The notes beneath the pieces are model-generated. The model was not told the DNA's origin and did no database searches. It saw nothing but the letters and a program-made list of their open reading frames with translations. Below, piece after piece: positions 40,801 through 52,915 of a DNA stretch of 64,000 bases. The DNA lies in the NCBI GenBank assembly GCA_963924555.1, contig OZ004594.1, positions 2,821,563-2,885,562 of the forward strand, in the 5' to 3' direction. Each line of letters starts with the position of its first letter. The stretch's first letter is position 1. This DNA comes from Crambe crambe. Its lineage: Eukaryota > Porifera > Demospongiae > Poecilosclerida > Crambeidae. The translations under genes and the position numbers were made by a program.

Positions 40801-43800
40801 GAAAGAAGATGTTGCATTGTTTTTAATAAATAAGGTGGGTTGTGACATAAATATTAAAGGCAGTTTTGGTCGGTCTTTATTACATAGTGCATGTAATGGA
40901 GGTAATCTTAGCCTAGTTCAAACTCTGATACGAGACCACAAGGCTGATATCAATGCAAAGAACGATGAATATAACACGCCACTCCATGTGGCAGCATTGT
41001 GTGGGGAAAAAAAGATTGCATTGTATTTAATTAATGAGGTGGGTTGTGACATTAATGTCAAAGGTTATTTAGGTCGATCTTTGTTGCATTCAGCATGCAA
41101 TGGAGGTAATGTTAGCCTAGTTCGAACTCTGATAGAAGACTACAAGGCTGATATCAATGCTAGGGATGATGACTATAACACACCACTCCATATGGCAGCA
41201 TTGTGTGGGAAAAAAGAGGTTGCATCTTTTTTAATTAATGATGTGGGTAGTGACATTAATGTGAAAGGTTTCTTAGGTCAGTCTTTGCTACATTCAGCAT
41301 GCAATGGAGGTAATGTTGGCCTTGTTCAAATTCTGATACGAGACCACAAGGCTGATATCAATGTTAAGGATGATGAAAATAGCACACCACTCCATGTGGC
41401 AGCATTGGGTGGGAAAAAAGAGGTTGTATTATTTTTAATTAATGAGGTGGGTTATGACATTAATGTCAAAGGTAGTTTAGGTCAGTCATTGTTACATAAT
41501 GCATGTAAAGGAGGTGATATTAGCCTAGTTCGAACTTTGATTCAAGACCACAAGGCTGATATCAATGCTAGGGATGATGAAAATGACACACCACTCCATG
41601 TGGCAGCATTGTTTGGAAAAAAAGAGATTGCATTGTTTTTAATTAATGAGATGGGTTGTGACATTAATGTCAAAGGTGATTCAGGTTGGTCTTTGTTACA
41701 TAATGCATGCTATGGAGGTAATGTTAGCTTAGTTCAAACTCTGATACAAGACCACAAGGCTGATATCAATGCTAGGGATAACGAAAATAACATACCACTC
41801 CATGTGGCAGCATGTTTTGGGAAAAAAGAGGTTGCACTATTTCTAATTAATGAGGTGGGTTGTGACATTAATGTCAAAGATGATTCAGGTTGGTCTTTGT
41901 TACATAATGCATGCTATGGAGGTGATATTAGCCTTGTTCGAATTCTGATTCAAGACCATAAGACAGATGTCGATGCAAGGGATAATGAAAATGACACACC
42001 ACTCCATGTAGCTGCATTTGGTGGGAAAAAAGAGGTCGCACTATTTTTGATTAATGAGGAGGGTTGTGACATTGATGTCAAGGGATGTTTAGGTCGAACT
42101 TTGTTACATTCAGCATGCAATGGAGGTAATGTTAGCCTAGTTCAAACTTTGATACAAGACCACAAGGCTGATATCAATGCTAGGGATGATCAAAATAATG
42201 CACCACTCCATGTGGCAGCATTGTGTGGAAAAAAAGAAGTTGCTTTATTTTTAATAAATGAGGTCGGCTTTGACATCAATATCAAAGGTGATTCAAGTCG
42301 CTCTTTGTTACATAATGCATGTAAAGGAGGTAATGTTAGCTTAGTTGAAACTTTAATACGAGATCACAAGGCTGATATTGATGCTAGGGATATTAATAAA
42401 AACACACCACTCCATGTGGCAGCATTGTGTGGGAAAAAAGAGGTTGCATTGTTTTTAATTAATGAGGTGGGTTGTGACATTACTGTCAGAGGTTATTTAG
42501 GTCGATCTTTGATACATTCAGCATGCAGTGGAGGTAATGTTAGCCTAGTTCAAACTCTGATACGAGACCACAAGGCTGATATCAATGCTAGGGATGATAA
42601 AAATAACATACCACTCCATGTGGCAGCATTGTGTGGGAAAAAAGAGGTTGCATTGTTTTTAATTAATAAGGTGGGTTGTGACATTACTGTCAGAGGTTAT
42701 TTAGGTCGATCTTTGATACATTCAGCATGCAGTGGAGGTAATGTTAGCCTAGTTCAAACTCTGATACATGATCACAAGGCTGATATCAATGCTAGGGATG
42801 ATGAACATAACACACCACTCCATGTGGCAGTATTGGGTCAGAAAAAAAAGGTTGTATTTTTTTTGATCAATAGAGTTTGTTGTGACATTAATATCAGAGG
42901 TCATTTGGGTTATACTTTGCTGCATAAAGCATGTTCTGATGGCAATGTTGATCTACTTCATACTTTGATACAAGACTATAAGGCTGATATCAATGTTAGA
43001 AATGAATACAACAAGACCCCTCTTCATGTGGCTACTCGCTTTAAAAAATTAGAAATCATGTCCATTCTAATTAATGATTATGGCTGCTATTTCGATGAAA
43101 GAGATCACAATGGCTACTCATTACTACACACAGTATGCAGCTATGGTTTCTATTCTCTGATAGCAAAGCTTTGTGACCATATATCACCTTTAGTAGTAGA
43201 CAATGATGGTAACACTCCCCTTCATATTAGTTCTTCTCTTGGCCATATCAAATGTATTGAGGTATTACTGCAAAAAAAAGCTCCAATTCTGATAAGAAAT
43301 AATTCAGGAAAGACTCCAAAGGACTTAGCAAAAGGTGATGCTATGTTGCTGATTAATGAGTACATGAAACAGAATCGAGATAAAACACTGGTTGACTATC
43401 ATGGCATGCAAGAGCGTGCAAAGAAGAAGTACTCAGGTGCACAACGTATAACCAGGTTATTTATCATTGGTAATCCTGGTGCAGGGAAGAGCTCCTTTGT
43501 TGAATCACTTAAAAGAGAGGGTTATTTTGAATCATTTTGGAGGGTATCTGAATCCACCGTACCCCCTCACACTGCTGGTATAGTCCCTAGTATTTATACC
43601 AGTAAACACTATGGGAGAGTCCAGTTCTATGACTTTGCTGGAGACCCTGAGTACTACTCCTCACATGCTGCTATACTGGAGAATCTTGCCTCGTCAAGTA
43701 AAGGTGACAACATATTCATTATTGTGATTGATTTGAGAGAAGATAACTTAGCTATTGAGAATGTGTTACACTATTGGTCTGCATTCATACAACACCAGAT

Positions 43801-45725
43801 ATTCAAGAACAAGCCTTCCCTTATTGTAATAGGGAGCCATTCAGATCTAGTTAGCAAAGAAACTCTAACACAAAAAAGTAAATTATTCAAAAAGCTCTTC
43901 AAAAAATACTCAGTGGCCACTAGACTAGGTCAAAATACCACATACTTTCAGTTGGATTGTTGTCAACCAGGATCCAAAGAGATTAGTGAGGTCCAGGAGC
44001 AACTTATTAGTCTAACATGTAAGTCCCAGTCCTATCAATTGTCTTTTGAAGCAAGCATTCTCTTAGGGTTATTGGAGAAAGATTTCAGCAATGTCACTGC
44101 TTGTCCTGTCAGTACATTAGTATCCCACATAGAGGACACTGGGGTGCATCTTCCCAATAAAGCTGAATTATTACACCCCATACTGCATGACCTCCATGAG
44201 GTTGGTATTTTATTACTGATGGGAGACAGAACTAAGCATGATTACCACATAGCATTAAAGACATCTAAACTTACTAATAAAGTTCATAAAACCTTTTTTT
44301 CTAAGCCTGCTATTAAAAATATTAAACAAATGAGTGAACTTAGATATATTTCATCTCTTAACATTGGAATTATCCCTGAAGACCTTCTGCAAGAGATCCT
44401 TCCTACACATATCACAAAAGAATGCCTTGTTCATCTTCAGTATTGCCAAGAAATTGAACACAAAGATATAGGTCTGTTTCTTTCCACACCACAGGACATT
44501 TCATCTAGGCCCCAGTCTTTCTTGTTCTTTCCTGCTCTCTGTAGTGCAGATAAGAGTGCAGTGTCATGGACCACATCTCCTGACAGCTACAGTATTGGGT
44601 GGCTTGCACAGTGCACTGATCCTCATGACTACTTCCCCCCACGCTTCCTTCATGTCCTTCTCCTCAGAATAGTCTTCAGTTTCACCCTCACTGCTCCAGG
44701 TAAAACAGTTGATGAGCATTCTAAGCACTTTCAGCGTCGCTGCACCATGTGGAAGACTGGTGTGCACTGGTTGATGGAGGAGGGGGTGGAGTGTATGGTG
44801 GAGATGGTGAACATCAATAAGGGTCCTGGAGTGGTGGTCATCACCAGAAGTGAACAAGATGCAGTAGAAAATTGCATTAGTGTCTTCAATAGCATAGTTA
44901 GTTGTGTGATGGAGACCATGAAAGAGTTTTGCCACTCCATCACACCTGAATTCTTTCTGCTTGACTCCACAAAAGAAGACGACTACTTCAATGAGGACAA
45001 CTTCTTTGTCATGAATGAAGTGGAGGAGGTCCTGATATCTTCCAAGGGAGTGGAAGCAGTCATCAGTAAAACAGGGAAAAGGAAAATGATGCGTTCTAAG
45101 TTGCTATGCATGCGCACACTCACTCATTGGAACAGTATTTTTCCTATAGACTTCATCTCTGTTTTTGGTTACCTTAGAGACATAGTTGCAGATTTGTTTG
45201 TCCTTGGTCTCCATCTCAAAATCCCCCAAAGTGTCCTTGAGGCCATAAAGAGGGACCATCTCCTTGATACAAGTGGACAGAGGACTGAACTGGTGAGGAA
45301 GTGGATGAGCTCCTCTCTGGACCCTCCATGCTGGTGGCATCTTGTGGAGGCACTGAGGAAGATCAACTGGGGAGCACTAGCTAATGAGATTGAAGAGAAA
45401 TACAGTAAGTCGCTATGACAACATATCCAAGTACTAGTTATGAATTCATTTTGCAGGTGACCACATACAACTCCAGAAAAAGCTGCTTGACCCAAAGCTT
45501 CAAACCATTACACCTGATATTGAGTTTCTGGAGTTACTTGCTGGAGTGGTAGGATCCAAGTGGTCATCCCTGGCCTGCATTCTCTGTGAGGAGATAGAAG
45601 AAGTGAAGACAGAAGAGGAAGACCAAGCCCTCCTGATGCTGAAGAAGTGGTCCTCCAAGGAAGGGGCCACATATGGTCAGCTCTGCAACAGACTCAAAAC
45701 AATCTCACTCTTTCAGTATGTATAA
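34841..45725 (+). CDS. Giant ankyrin-Roc-COR-like-death-death protein
   Basis: Two exons, 34841-45404 and 45457-45725, total 10,833 bases (3,610 aa). ATG 34841 starts MATGVTPLHLAAESGD. Residues 1 to about 2,835 are ankyrin repeats, roughly 80. Most form a 68-residue (204-base) two-repeat unit: GRSLLHSACNGGNVSLVQTL... then NTPLHVAALCGKKEVALFLI.... A Roc-type GTPase follows: P-loop GNPGAGKSS (residue 2877), switch motif DFAGD (about 2931) and base-recognition GSHSD (about 2998). Next comes a COR-like/winged-helix region (about 3050-3220) and a conserved block with RRCTMWKTGVHWL. The first death-fold domain is at about 3430-3521 (LRDIVADLFVLGLHL, RKWMSSS, CWWHLVEAL). Exon 2 encodes a second one (FLELLAGVVGSKWSSLA, LMLKKWSSKEGATYGQL). 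The order resembles DAPK1 without its kinase. Likely a cytosolic sensor that signals through death-fold contacts; ligand and pathway unknown. No signal peptide or transmembrane helix. Confidence 0.85.
35150..43000 (+). repeat. 204 bp coding tandem array (ankyrin doublets)
   Basis: About 38 consecutive units of 204 bases, each coding two ankyrin repeats (35 + 33 residues). Neighbouring units are often nearly identical at the DNA level, for example 36360-36620 against 36768-37028, two units away. The array has no frameshift or stop. Variation concentrates at a few positions such as the loop after INVK and the residue after GR/GQ/GW. Confidence 0.9.
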
Positions 45726-47584
45726 AATGTGTGGATATTAATTATGTAACTGCTACTTTGTTTCTTTGTTGTTATTGTTGTTATTATAGTTGTTGTTGCC
45801 ATTGTCATTATAGTTGTGTATAGTTGTTGTTGTTTTGTCTCTTTTAATTCAATTATTATTCCTTGCTTGCTTGTACGTTTTAGCAGTCCTAAGCATGCTT
45901 TTCACACTTGTGTATACCTTCATGTGGGTGTGTGTTTTGAGTTAAAAATTCTTCTATTTAAAAAGAGTGTTCACTTTATTTTCATTAGATTTTCAGTTTC
46001 GTGTTTGTAATTTATTTGTCTTATATGTTCCTGATTATAGTCATTTCCTTTATCTCTTTGAGCAATCACTCTCTGATATTGTGGTCCAATTCTCTTATCT
46101 TTCATTAGCTACCTTCTCTGTTATTTTCATTCCATCATGTTAGTAATTCACAGTCATTTTCCTTTCTCCTTGAGCTATCACTCTCATTCTCTACTAATTC
46201 TCTCCATCTTCCATTACTTTCTCTGCTCTTAACATGTTATTTTCATTCCATCATTAGTCTGTTGCTATATATACTAGTTCCCTCCCATTGAAACTGCACA
46301 ACACAAGTACTTCACACACTATTGGAATTGGTAAGTGTTAGTGTAGACTCATTTTACTTGTTTATTTTATAATCTCCTCCTCCAGGTGGCCATGTGATCA
46401 TTCTCTCCCCTGGATGGTCACGTGACCATTCTCCTGTGGCATTCCCTCCAGCTAGGTACGTATGTAGTAGTCATGTGATCATTCTCCTCTGTCATGTGAC
46501 CAATGTTCTAAATTCATAGGGTCCTTCTTCTGAGACAGATCCACAAGAAATAAAGAACTAGCTAATGATGTATCATATGAATCATGGTAAGAAAACATTT
46601 ACAATCATGTGACGTGTAGCCATTACTTTCCCTCTTTTTCTTGTTATTATCCAGAGAAGTAGAAGGACACTTCCCAATTGAATTTCTCAAACAAAATCCT
46701 GAGAAAGCCAAGTGCTAGTTTTATAGGACTCTTCCCTACAATCGTCTCCTAAATCATCTCAACCTCCATTTGCTTCAACTATTTATCCATACATATTATC
46801 CAGCCAAAGTTAATCCTGCATATAACATTGCCTGGTTACAGTAAATATAGCCCTAGCCATCCCATCGAACAAATAGAATTGGTAAGAGACTTATTTTGTT
46901 GTAGCTATGTAGCTATAACCTTCCTCTCCAGATCATGTGACTAGGTGGCCATTCTCCTCTCATCATGTGACCATTCTCCTCCATTCTCCTCCAGATAATC
47001 TCATGTGATCATTCTCCTCTATCATGTGACTAATGTTCTACGTGCACGAGATCCTTCTTCCAAGATAAATCCACAATGGAATAAAGAAATGTCTATCAAA
47101 TAGTCATGTGACCATGATCCTCTGTCATATGACCAGTGCATAGGGTCCTTCTTCCAGGATAGATCCACAAGAAGTATCATACGAATCATGGTAAGAGCAA
47201 TAATTGTGTAGCCATTACTTCTCCAGATGGCCACTCCCCTTGATGCATTCTCATCCAGGTAGCTATGTGCTCATTCTCTCCCATGGATGGTCATGTGACC
47301 ATTCTCTTCTTTATCGTGTGATAGTTTTCCTCCTGGTGGCGTTCCCTTCCAGGTACATGGTCATGTGACCATTCTCCTCTGTCATATGATCAAATGTTCT
47401 ATGTTTATGTTGATAGGGTCCTTCTTCCAAGACAGATCCACAGTGAGTAGCTATGTATCTAAGGCTATAATGAATCATATGAGTTTTAGGTAAGAGCAAT
47501 AATCATTTGAGACCATTTACAATGTAACATAATTATAGCCATTACTTTCCCTCTTTCTCTCATTATTGTCCAGAAAAATATAAT
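45726..47584. other. 3' flank of ankyrin gene 1, duplicated; E-box rich
   Basis: No exon recognised after the stop at 45725. It is colinear with 58017-59520 downstream of gene 2. From about 46390 it carries many TCATGTGAC / catgtgaccattctcctct words and one perfect GTCACGTGAC at 46417-46426. Repeated phrases such as agggtccttcttc and ccacaagaa suggest an old tandem repeat of about 200 bases. Confidence 0.65.
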
Positions 47585-50395
47585 CACATATCCGGCTGCA
47601 GTTAATAGCTACTTGAACTCTTTATCCAGCCAAGTTAATACTTAAACTCTTTATCCAGCCACAGTTAATACTTGAAATCTTTATCCGGCTACAGTTAATA
47701 CTTGAAGTCTTTATCCAGCTTCAGTTAATACTTGAACTCTTTATCCGGCTGCAGTTAATACTTGAACTCTTTATCCAGCCACAGTTAATATTTGAACTGG
47801 CCACAGTTACTCTTTATCCGGCCACAGTTAATACTTGAACTTTTTATCCGGCTACAGTTAATACTTGAACTCTTTATCCGGCTACAGTTAATACTTGAAC
47901 TCTTTATCCGGCTGCAGTTAATACTTGAACTCTTTATCCGGCTACAGTTAATACTTGAACTCTTTATCTGGCTACAGTTATTCTTTTATCCGGCCACAGT
48001 TAATATTTGAACTCTTTATCTGGCCACGGTTAATATTTGAACTCTTTATCTGACTACAGTTAATACTTCCAACTCTTTATCTGGCCACAGTTAATATTCA
48101 AACTCTTTATCGGGCTACAGTTAATACTTGAAATTTTTATCCAGCTGCAGTTAATATTTTGAAATCTTTATCTGGCTACAGTTAATACTTCCAACTCTTT
48201 ATCTGGCCACAGTTAATATTCGAACTCTTTATCGGGCTACAGTTAATACTTGAAATTTTTATCCAGCTGCAGTTAATATTTTGAAATCTTTATCTGGCTA
48301 CAGTTAATACTTCCAACTCTTTATCTGGCCACAGTTAATATTCGAACTCTTTATCGGGCTACAGTTAATACTTGAAATTTTTATCCAGCTGCAGTTAATA
48401 TTTTGAAATCTTTATCTGGCTACAGTTAATACTTCCAACTCTTTATCTGGCCACAGTTAATATTCGAACTGCTACTTGAAATCTTTATCTGGCTACAGTT
48501 AATATTTGAATTCTTTTATCCGGCCACAGTTAATATTTGAACTCTTTATCCGGCTACAGTTAATATTTGAATTCTTTTATCCAGCCACAGTTAATATTTG
48601 AACTCTTTATCTGGCCACAGTTAATATTTGAACTCTTTATCCGACTACAGTTAATACTTCAACTCTTTATCTGGCCACAGTTAATTTTCGAACTCTTTAT
48701 CCGGCTACAGTTAATATTTTCCGGCTGCAGTTAATACTTAAACTCTTTATCCGGCTACAATTAATATTTTAAACTCTTTATCTGGCTGCAGTTAATATTT
48801 GAAACTCTTTATCCGGCTACAGTTAATATTTTGAAATCTTTATCCAGCTGCAGTTAATATTTTGAAATCTTTATCTGGCTGCAGTTAATATTTGAAACTC
48901 TTTATCCGGCTACAGTTAATATTTTGAAATCTTTATCCAGCTGCAGTTAATATTTTGAAATCTTTATCTGGCTGCAGTTAATATTTGAAACTCTTTATCC
49001 GGCTACAGTTAATATTTTGAAATCTTTATCCAGCTGCAGTTAATATTTTGAAATCTTTATCTGGCTACAGTTAATATTTGAAACTCTTTATCCAGCTACA
49101 GTTAATATTTTGAAATCTTTATCCGGCTGCAGTTAATACTTAAACTCTTTATCCGGCTACAGTTAATAATATTTGAACTCTTTATCTGGCCACAGTTAAT
49201 ATTTGAACTCTTTATCCGACTACAGTTAATACTTCAACTCTTTATCTGGCCACAGTTAATTTTCGAACTCTTTATCCGGCTACAGTTAATATTTTCCGGC
49301 TGCAGTTAATACTTAAACTCTTTATCCGGCTACAATTAATATTTTAAACTCTTTATCTGGCTGCAGTTAATATTTGAAACTCTTTATCCGGCTACAGTTA
49401 ATATTTTGAAATCTTTATCCAGCTGCAGTTAATATTTTGAAATCTTTATCTGGCTGCAGTTAATATTTGAAACTCTTTATCCGGCTACAGTTAATATTTT
49501 GAAATCTTTATCCAGCTGCAGTTAATATTTTGAAATCTTTATCTGGCTGCAGTTAATATTTGAAACTCTTTATCCGGCTACAGTTAATATTTTGAAATCT
49601 TTATCCAGCTGCAGTTAATATTTTGAAATCTTTATCTGGCTACAGTTAATATTTGAAACTCTTTATCCAGCTACAGTTAATATTTTGAAATCTTTATCCG
49701 GCTGCAGTTAATACTTAAACTCTTTATCCGGCTACAGTTAATAATATTTGAAGTCTTTATCTGGCCACAGTTAATATTTGAACTCTTTATCCGACTACAG
49801 TTAATACTTCAACTCTTTATCTGGCCACAGTTAATTTTCGAACTCTTTATCCGGCTACAGTTAATATTTTCCGGCTGCAGTTAATACTTAAACTCTTTAT
49901 CCGGCTACAATTAATATTTTAAACTCTTTATCTGGCTGCAGTTAATATTTGAAACTCTTTATCCGGCTACAGTTAATATTTTGAAATCTTTATCCAGCTG
50001 CAGTTAATATTTTGAAATCTTTATCTGGCTGCAGTTAATATTTTGAAATCTTTATCTGGCTGCAGTTAATATTTGAAACTCTTTATCCGGCTACAGTTAA
50101 TATTTTGAAATCTTTATCCAGCTGCAGTTAATATTTTGAAATCTTTATCTGGCTACAGTTAATATTTGAAACTCTTTATCCAGCTACAGTTAATATTTTG
50201 AAATCTTTATCCGGCTGCAGTTAATACTTAAACTCTTTATCCAGCTACAGTTAATAATATTTGAACTCTTTATCTGGCTGCAGTTATTACTTTGAAGTCT
50301 TTATCCGGAATTGAACTCTTTATCCAGCTACAGTTAATTGAATTCTTATCTGGCTGCAGTTAATAATAGAACTCTTTTATCCAGCTACAGTTTCT
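47585..50395. repeat. Minisatellite array, about 30-31 bp monomer
   Basis: About 90 tandem monomers of the form ctttatccggctacagttaa + tacttgaact. Higher-order periods exist: 122 bases (four monomers) at about 48067, 48189, 48311 and 48433, and 575 bases with the marker ccggctgcag at 48721, 49296 and 49871. No open frame of interest. A smaller array of the same monomer is at 59525-60520. Confidence 0.95.
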
Positions 50396-50919
50396 GGCAA
50401 TGATATCCAGTTATAGACTCCTTCAAATCTTTTTCAAGCTCCAGTTCATACGGTTCAAATCAACCCAGCTACAGTTAATTTTTTATCTGGCTATTGAATA
50501 TTCGAATTCATTATTGCCACAAGAAATGCTCTTTGCTACATCAAGAGCTTGCAAATATCTGAGCGTACTCTAAACAATCACAAGGTACATTAATTCACAT
50601 GTATACATTTACATTGATTTTACCTACAATAGTCTATTTTTATCCCTGATTATAGTGTATTTACATAATTATTAAATTTTGTGTAGTAATTCATTATTAT
50701 AATCATTATTTACCAAGTTTTGTGTAGTTCTCATTATATTATAAGTCTCCCTATTAATACTTCATTGCTATTTTTCACAAAATGAACATGAATACACCAC
50801 AATGAACGGTAAAGAGAAAACATTATACAAAGAAGAAAAAATTGATAAGGAAATAGGACAGCAAACCACAGGAGATCACATGAGTTTTGATAGACAATGA
50901 TATTGCTATGGGACTGGAC
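50396..50919. other. Duplicated flank between minisatellite and ATG12 remnant
   Basis: Closely matches 60520-61036 (shared cacaagaaat, gcttgcaaatatctga, aacaatcacaaggtacatta, tgtgtagttctcattatatt). No gene on either strand; it is the 3' flank of the ATG12 remnant. Confidence 0.8.
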
Positions 50920-51558
50920 CAAGAGTCTTACAGTAGTGCAGTATCAAATTATCTCCCACACCATAGCACTGAGGATCACAAAATATGTAGACAGTCATTA
51001 TTATTGTGAACCCGACTGATCTGAACCCTGAAATGAGACCACCCCTACCTATATTATGTAGTAATACTGTGAACCATGCTAATATGGACACCTAAAATGA
51101 GACCTATCTATTATTACATGTAGTACTGTGAATCCCACTAGTCTGGACCCCTGAAATGAAACCACACCTACTTATATTACGTGTAGTTCTGTGAACCCTG
51201 ACTACCCTGAAAAATTAGACCACCCATTGCCATGATTGGCCATTTTCAGGAAAAAATTTGGGCTTATCTCATCTGATTCTATGCACCTTATAGCTAGAGA
51301 GAGTGAAGAGTGACGTCTTGGGATGGTGCAAAGGCTTGGGCTACATACACAAACTAGAAAGAAGAATAAGACTGAATGATTCAAATGTTACAACTTGCCC
51401 ATGGTCATAATACTTAACTAAGTGCAATGAGCTCACCACAGAGTCACTTGAGGTTCTTCTTTAAGCACTGGTGCATCCAGCCTATAGTTCTATCACCCTC
51501 CACAAGAAACTTATTCTTGGCCAGCTGGCCAGCTGAGGTGTTGCCTTCACTGTTACTG
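50920..51558 (-). pseudogene. ATG12: ATG12 pseudogene (from segmental duplication)
   Basis: Retains copies of exons 2, 3 and 4 and the introns of the intact gene at 61037-61731, so it arose by DNA duplication and not retroposition. Breaks: exon 4 lacks the bases coding the Pro-Ala-Trp-Gly end, giving a shifted tail without the essential C-terminal glycine; exon 3 has a 4-base insertion (tagc) that creates a stop; exon 2 has a deletion that puts TGA after Asn-Leu-Lys. Exon 1 is not found, and similarity ends near 51600. Confidence 0.9.
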
Positions 51559-51599
51559 GAAATAGCATTGATAGAATGAACTTGACAGGTCCCTTTTGT

Positions 51600-52915
51600 C
51601 TCTTTTTTTGCATCCCATATTTTTTGTTTACTAGTGCATTTAGTCAGTGGTTTGTTGACTTCCTCTTAGCATTGGTAGTGACCATCAATAGCAGCTAATC
51701 TGTGTAGTTGTGTAAACCATAGAACAAAATGGAATCAGAGATGTGATCAAGATTCATCTGATGCTCATTTCAAGACAATTATGTTGTTGAATACAAGCTA
51801 GATAAGAGGTTATCAGGTTATCACTACTAGTGACATATTAGTGACCTTTTTCAGGTCATCTACGTATGTGTGATCAAGATAGGTTTTAATGTGTGACTTA
51901 TAAATCTACATAGCTAGTAGCTTCTGATGCTCATTACAACTTTAAAAAAGACAATTTTGCAAAAGAGCCTTAGTTATCTCATACACCGGCCGTGGCTAAG
52001 TCAGTGAGTGCGAATGGTAATAGGCATTACTAGTGATGTGTTGACCTTTCCCTCCAGGTCGGCATGTGATCAATTCTACGATCAATTCTATGTATGTGTA
52101 TGTATCCTCTTTATTGTCATTACAACTTTAAAAAAAGACATTTTGAGAGCACTGATTATGAATCTTCATTCAAGGTGAACACTTGGCAATGTACTATTAA
52201 TTATGACTTTCTATCATCTTTCAGATGTTGTCCCTCAGAATAGAGACTCCAACTGTCAATTTTAAAAAAGTGATATCTTCTATCTTTATAAAACTGTATT
52301 GAGAATGAGTGTCATTACTGGGTGCTAGAAACACATACGTACCAACTGGTTCCACTACACTGTAAAAATAAATGCATCAAAGCAACCGATTTTTAGATTG
52401 TCTGAGTTCCAATTTGCAACTCAAAAGTGTTTACAGCGTTAGTGAGTCATTATGATGGTGGTGTTAAGAATACTAACTGGTTCCATCAGTGAGTCATAAT
52501 TATTAAATTGTATTAGGAATACTTACTGGTGCCACTACTACAAATATTTGAACTCTGAACAGTCAAACCCTCTTAATATTTTAAAGATAGTTCGTATTTG
52601 AAGACTTTCTCGATATTTGGAACTCTTTAGCAAGCTTAGCTATACCCATGGTGAGTACATAGCTATATAGCTAAGTGAATAAGAACTTCATCAATTTATG
52701 CTGAGGTAAAGGTCAAAGGTGGCAGTATATTCATAGCTGCAGCTGTTGGAGTGAGACGTAATTATCACATGTCATACATTATGTCAATGGTACCATAGCA
52801 GATACAAAGAGATTCATCAAGACTTCATAAAGAACGCCATGTGATCTATGATTATAAGTTATCTCTATGGCAATTGAACTCTCCAAGCAAAATACAAGAA
52901 GGAATACGAAAAGCT
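51600..52915. other. Upstream region of ankyrin gene 2, no gene
   Basis: Non-coding. 51730-52140 resembles 29780-29940 beside the ankyrin remnants. A partial MITE copy lies at about 52358-52440 (related to 32638-32893). No promoter element is clear. Confidence 0.5.

Noticed and set aside
44564-44970. Minus-strand frame rich in His (HHLHHTLHPLLHQP)
   Set aside because: Antisense of the conserved post-Roc region of the ankyrin gene; also seen opposite gene 2.
34841-45404. Bacterial symbiont origin for the ankyrin gene
   Set aside because: It has a spliceosomal intron conserved in both paralogues and animal death-fold domains, so it is a host gene.
47792-48010. Repeated Leu-Ile-Phe-Arg protein
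   Set aside because: Translation of the 30-31 bp minisatellite.
47585-50395. CRISPR-like array
   Set aside because: Units are contiguous 30-31 bp monomers without spacers, in an intron-containing eukaryotic genome.
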